DNA of 19,211 nucleotides from Caldifarciminota bacterium 4484_100 (lineage in GTDB: Bacteria; Hydrothermota; Tepidihabitantia; SM23-42). Below are positions 16,760-19,211 of this stretch, in pieces. The stretch's first letter is position 1; the number at the start of each line of letters is the position of its first letter. The DNA lies in the NCBI GenBank assembly GCA_002049785.1, contig MUKB01000045.1:1-19211 (forward strand), read 5' to 3'. Position numbers and translations under genes: made by a program. A model generated the notes under the pieces. It was given only the letters and a program-made list of their open reading frames with translations. It was not told the DNA's origin and ran no database searches.

Positions 16760-17995
16760 CTATCTTTTTCGGCCAACCTTCTTCTCCGCCTCAGCAAAAA
16801 CAGATTCAGGAATCAGGTGGCCCAATTTGTTTCGCTTTGTTTTTAAATAACCTACATTATGTTTGTGAACTGAGAATATGGGTATCTGTCCGGTTACCTT
16901 CAAGCCATACCCCTTTAGTCCAATAATCTTCTTAGGATTGTTGGTGAGAAGTTTGACTGAGCTGAGGCCTAAATCGACCAGAATCTGGGCACCAATCCCA
17001 TAGTCCCTGAGATCAGGCGGGAAACCTAAGGCAAGATTCGCCTCAACCGTATCCAGCCCTTTATCCTGGAGACGGTAGGCCTTCAGTTTGTTGACCAAAC
17101 CGATTCCCCGTCCTTCCTGCCTCATATACACAAAGACTCCGCTTCTGTTTTTGGCAATCAATCTGAGTGCTGCATCCAACTGATCACCGCAATCACATCT
17201 AAAGGAGTGAAAAACATCCCCAGTAAGGCACTGAGAATGGACCCGGACCAAAACATTTTTTTTACCCCTTACATCTCCTAAAACCAAGGCAATGTGATGG
17301 TCTTGTGTAACAAGATCTTCATATAGGATTAATTTAAATTTGCCGTATTTTGTGGGTAGATCCGTCTCGAGAATACGTTCAATCAGCCTTTCTTTTTTAC
17401 GCCTGTAGGCGATCAAATCCTTAATGCTTATGATTTTGAGACCGAACTGGCGGGCAAGTTTCTTCAGTTTTGGCAAGCGTGCCATTCTTCCATCTGAATC
17501 CATTATTTCACAAAGTACACCTGCAGGGTAGAGCCCAGCTAACCGCGCCAGATCAACACTCGCCTCGGTATGGCCCGCACGTCTGAGCACACCACCATTC
17601 ACCGCCCTTAAGGGAAAGACATGACCGGGTCGGGCGAGATCTTCTGGTCTTGTCTTGGGATCAATGAGCGCCTTTATCGTCTTGGCTCGGTCATAGGCTG
17701 AAATACCGGTTGTTGTCCCCTTTTTATAGTCCACACTCACGGTAAAGTGGGTGCCGTGGAGCGATGTGTTTTCATTCACCATAATTGGAATATTCAAGGC
17801 CTCCAATCGTTCTGGTGTCAGGGGGGCACAAATCAGACCTCGGCCATATTTGGCCATAAAATTAACCATTTTGGCTGACACCTTCTGTGCCGCGCCGATA
17901 AAATCACCTTCGTTTTCACGATTCTCATCATCAACGACAATTACCAGTTTACCTTTTTTAATATCTTTTATGGCTTCTTCAATAGAGGATAGCAT
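16760..17995 (-). CDS. ribBA: Bifunctional DHBP synthase / GTP cyclohydrolase II
   Basis: RibBA makes the two starting precursors of riboflavin. With ATG 17995 as start (411 residues) the protein begins [16 protein letters not shown], the usual N-terminus. The DHBP synthase half (1 to about 200) shows [11 protein letters not shown] (22-32), [22 protein letters not shown] and [11 protein letters not shown]. The cyclohydrolase II half shows [10 protein letters not shown] and HSFRCDCG with zinc ligands Cys256, Cys267 and Cys269, QEGRGIGL, and LLTNNPKK. An in-frame ATG at 18034 would overlap the promoter -35 box and add 13 unusual residues, so I reject it. The promoter -10 box ends 7 nt before the chosen ATG, implying a leaderless message and leaving no room for an FMN riboswitch. 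This gene heads the long gene string down to cca. Confidence 0.95.
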   Translation of the reverse strand: MLSSIEEAIKDIKKGKLVIVVDDENRENEGDFIGAAQKVSAKMVNFMAKYGRGLICAPLTPERLEALNIPIMVNENTSLHGTHFTVSVDYKKGTTTGISAYDRAKTIKALIDPKTRPEDLARPGHVFPLRAVNGGVLRRAGHTEASVDLARLAGLYPAGVLCEIMDSDGRMARLPKLKKLARQFGLKIISIKDLIAYRRKKERLIERILETDLPTKYGKFKLILYEDLVTQDHHIALVLGDVRGKKNVLVRVHSQCLTGDVFHSFRCDCGDQLDAALRLIAKNRSGVFVYMRQEGRGIGLVNKLKAYRLQDKGLDTVEANLALGFPPDLRDYGIGAQILVDLGLSSVKLLTNNPKKIIGLKGYGLKVTGQIPIFSVHKHNVGYLKTKRNKLGHLIPESVFAEAEKKVGRKR

Positions 17996-18002
17996 AGATA
18001 TT

Positions 18003-18030
18003 ATTTTATCAAAATATACGAAAAAGTCAA
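18003..18030 (-). promoter_or_regulatory. Promoter of the ribBA operon
   Basis: On the minus strand TTGACT (18030-18025), a 16-nt spacer and TAAAAT (18008-18003) form a sigma70-type promoter. The ATG of ribBA begins 7 nt further on with no ribosome site, so the mRNA would be leaderless (inference). The spacing matches the three other promoters in the window. Confidence 0.72.
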
Positions 18031-18126
18031 CCATAATGTTTGCTGACTCCTCCCAACTGTGCGAGTGGTAAAAGAGTTGAAAATTGCCTCTGACATCAGG
18101 GAATAAAAAAAATCAGAAAATTGATG

Positions 18127-18154
18127 TTGACTTTTCCTCGATTTCAAGTATAAT
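18127..18154 (+). promoter_or_regulatory. Promoter of the tRNA-Gly/tRNA-Cys pair
   Basis: TTGACT (18127-18132), a 16-nt spacer and a perfect TATAAT (18149-18154) lie 10 nt before tRNA-Gly. The start point would be within a few bases of the mature tRNA 5' end, leaving little for RNase P to remove. Confidence 0.82.
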
Positions 18155-18164
18155 CATCTGACTT

Positions 18165-18236
18165 GCGGGAGTAGCTCAGTGGTGGAGCATCACCTTGCCA
18201 AGGTGAGGGTCGCGGGTTCAAATCCCGTCTCCCGCT
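18165..18236 (+). tRNA. tRNA-Gly (anticodon GCC)
   Basis: A complete 72-nt cloverleaf is visible: acceptor GCGGGAG with CTCCCGC, D-arm AGCTCAGTGGTGGAGC, anticodon stem TCACC/GGTGA with loop TTGCCAA (GCC), and the T-arm with GGTTCAAATCC. The discriminator is T and is followed by CTTA, so CCA is not encoded. Confidence 0.96.
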
Positions 18237-18241
18237 CTTAA

Positions 18242-18313
18242 GGCGGCATAGCCAAGTAGCAAGGCGGCGGTCTGCAAAACCGCTATTCGCCGGTGCAAAT
18301 CCGGCTGCCGCCT
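18242..18313 (+). tRNA. tRNA-Cys (anticodon GCA)
   Basis: A complete 72-nt cloverleaf: acceptor GGCGGCA with TGCCGCC, D-arm TAGCCAAGTAGCAAGGC, anticodon stem GCGGT/ACCGC with loop CTGCAAA (GCA), T-arm GCCGGTGCAAATCCGGC, and discriminator U73 as expected for cysteine. CCA is not encoded. It lies 5 nt after tRNA-Gly and is probably processed from the same transcript. Confidence 0.96.
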
Positions 18314-18319
18314 CTTTTA

Positions 18320-18347
18320 TTGACAAACTGTTATCATTGGGTATAAT
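18320..18347 (+). promoter_or_regulatory. Promoter of the surface protein gene at the right edge
   Basis: Perfect TTGACA (18320-18325), a 16-nt spacer and perfect TATAAT (18342-18347) begin 7 nt after tRNA-Cys. The expected start near 18354 gives a leader of about 12 nt that just contains the ribosome site AAAGGAGG (18355-18362). Confidence 0.85.
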
Positions 18348-18365
18348 TAAGATGAAAGGAGGCGT

Positions 18366-19211
18366 ATGGCAATAGTTTTAATCATCCTTCAGATTACAGG
18401 TTCTCCATTCCTGCAAAATGTGCCTACAACTGTTCTTGGAACCGGAGGTCCGGATGCCTATGGGTATCGCTGGATTGATAGTGATACGGCAGGCGGTCCA
18501 ACCTATAACTGGATTGATATCTCGGGTATCGGCACCCAGATAACCGGACTTGCCGATGACAATGTTGTGGGTCCCTTTCCGATTGGATTCGACTTTCCCT
18601 ATTACTGGTATACGGTAAATTCATTTTTTGTCGGTTCCAATGGCTATATTGCATTCGGTGATAATACCCTGGAAGCAGCCCCATTCCCCACCATCCCGAA
18701 TCCTGCAAAACCCAATAATTTACTCGCTGCCCTGATGTCCGATCTCGATTTCACTGCCGGCTCTCCAAGTGCCTATTACTGGACAAATAATGCGCAGGAT
18801 ACCTGTATCATTGCCTATTATAATGTTCAGTTCTGGAATGTAAGCTCAAGTCTCAATACATTTGAGATCATTCTTTCCCGACCCGACAGTTCTATCACCT
18901 TCCAGTACTACACCCAGCAGGGAGTTCCCTATGGTGGCTGGTCTGGTGCCCTGACCGTAGGGATTGAAAACATTGCGGGTAATGTGGGACTGCAATACAA
19001 CCACGACCAGCAACCATCAAACAATGCAATCCACGACAGCCTGGCAGTCCTCTTCTATCCACCGGACACAACCAGTTATCAGGTCCACGATATGTCGGTC
19101 TCCAAGGTAATGAACGACATCTCTGGAGGGTTCTTTGTGTATAATGGCGATCCGGTCGATTTCTGGGCATTAATAAAGAATACTGGAAACCAGGTTGAGT
19201 CAGGGTTTGAT
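18366..19211 (+). CDS. Secreted surface protein with beta-sandwich domain, partial
   Basis: The frame is open for 282 codons from ATG 18366 to the right edge, so the C-terminus is missing. The ribosome site AAAGGAGG ends 4 nt before the ATG. A short hydrophobic stretch (residues 2-11, AIVLIILQIT) suggests a signal peptide. The next 200 residues are rich in Gly, Tyr, Trp, Asn and Thr and contain GPFPIGFDFPYYWYTVNSFF, SNGYIAFG and LLAALMSDLDF. These resemble the beta-sandwich (nidogen-like or GEVED-type) domains of large secreted proteins in which a line about the shape of the fold is followed by SNGYIxFG. From about residue 240 (VHDMSVSKVMNDISGG) a CARDB/Ig-like domain starts. It probably is a long extracellular protein like the C25 peptidase at the other edge. 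No enzymatic motif is visible. Confidence 0.8.
   Translation, partial: MAIVLIILQITGSPFLQNVPTTVLGTGGPDAYGYRWIDSDTAGGPTYNWIDISGIGTQITGLADDNVVGPFPIGFDFPYYWYTVNSFFVGSNGYIAFGDNTLEAAPFPTIPNPAKPNNLLAALMSDLDFTAGSPSAYYWTNNAQDTCIIAYYNVQFWNVSSSLNTFEIILSRPDSSITFQYYTQQGVPYGGWSGALTVGIENIAGNVGLQYNHDQQPSNNAIHDSLAVLFYPPDTTSYQVHDMSVSKVMNDISGGFFVYNGDPVDFWALIKNTGNQVESGFD

Noticed and set aside
17996..18034. Longer N-terminus for RibBA from ATG 18034
   Set aside because: The extra codons coincide with the -35 and -10 boxes and the added residues do not match the family; the start at 17995 does.
18031..18164. FMN riboswitch upstream of ribBA
   Set aside because: The promoter lies directly before the start codon, so no leader RNA exists to hold one, and the upstream 130 nt show no RFN-like structure.
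18352..18375. Seven-codon frame (MKGGVWQ) overlapping the start of the surface protein gene
   Set aside because: Its ATG lies 4 nt after the -10 box, upstream of or at the expected transcription start, and it has no ribosome site.

Overview
The window looks like a bacterial chromosome segment (or metagenome contig) from an uncultured thermophile-like lineage, perhaps candidate division WOR-3 or a neighbour in the FCB area. I infer this from the mixture of a large secreted C25 (gingipain-type) peptidase with FG-GAP repeats, an archaeal-type phosphoglycerate mutase, TPR/TolB-like propeller proteins and many lysine- and isoleucine-rich proteins. The phylum is not proven by anything here.

Layout. 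1-4230 (minus) is an unbroken reading frame of 1410 codons for a secreted C25 peptidase that runs off the left edge. 4231-4822 is a gene-free block of palindromic and tandem repeats enclosed by a 14-bp inverted repeat. 4823-7383 (minus) holds archaeal-type phosphoglycerate mutase followed by purH. 7352-9584 (plus) holds an S4-domain fragment, pdxA and a TPR/TolB-like protein split by a frameshift. 9581-17995 (minus) is a long, tightly packed gene string transcribed in the order ribBA, ribH, nusB, a metallophosphoesterase, grpE, dnaK, dnaJ, rsmE, cca. 18165-18313 (plus) carries tRNA-Gly(GCC) and tRNA-Cys(GCA). 18366 to the right edge (plus) begins another secreted surface protein.

How the genes work together. 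The long string links riboflavin synthesis (RibBA, RibH), transcription antitermination (NusB), the Hsp70 machine (GrpE, DnaK, DnaJ), rRNA methylation (RsmE) and tRNA 3' end maturation (Cca). Neither tRNA gene encodes its CCA end, so the Cca enzyme is needed for them. PurH completes IMP synthesis, and PdxA belongs to the vitamin B6 or phospho-threonate dehydrogenase family.

The most notable observations are two. First, four promoters share the same design, TTGAC(A/T), exactly 16 bp, then a TATAAT-like box; two of them end 7-8 nt before an ATG, implying leaderless mRNAs. Second, several genes between about 7.35 and 11.64 kb are broken at conserved positions: two head-to-head genes that both lack their N-termini and meet at a small palindrome, a TolB-like gene with a microhomology deletion, a DnaJ tail fused into the start of RsmE, and an RsmE without its C-terminal LRTETA motif. 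These may be real genome decay or amplification/assembly artefacts; read-level data would decide.
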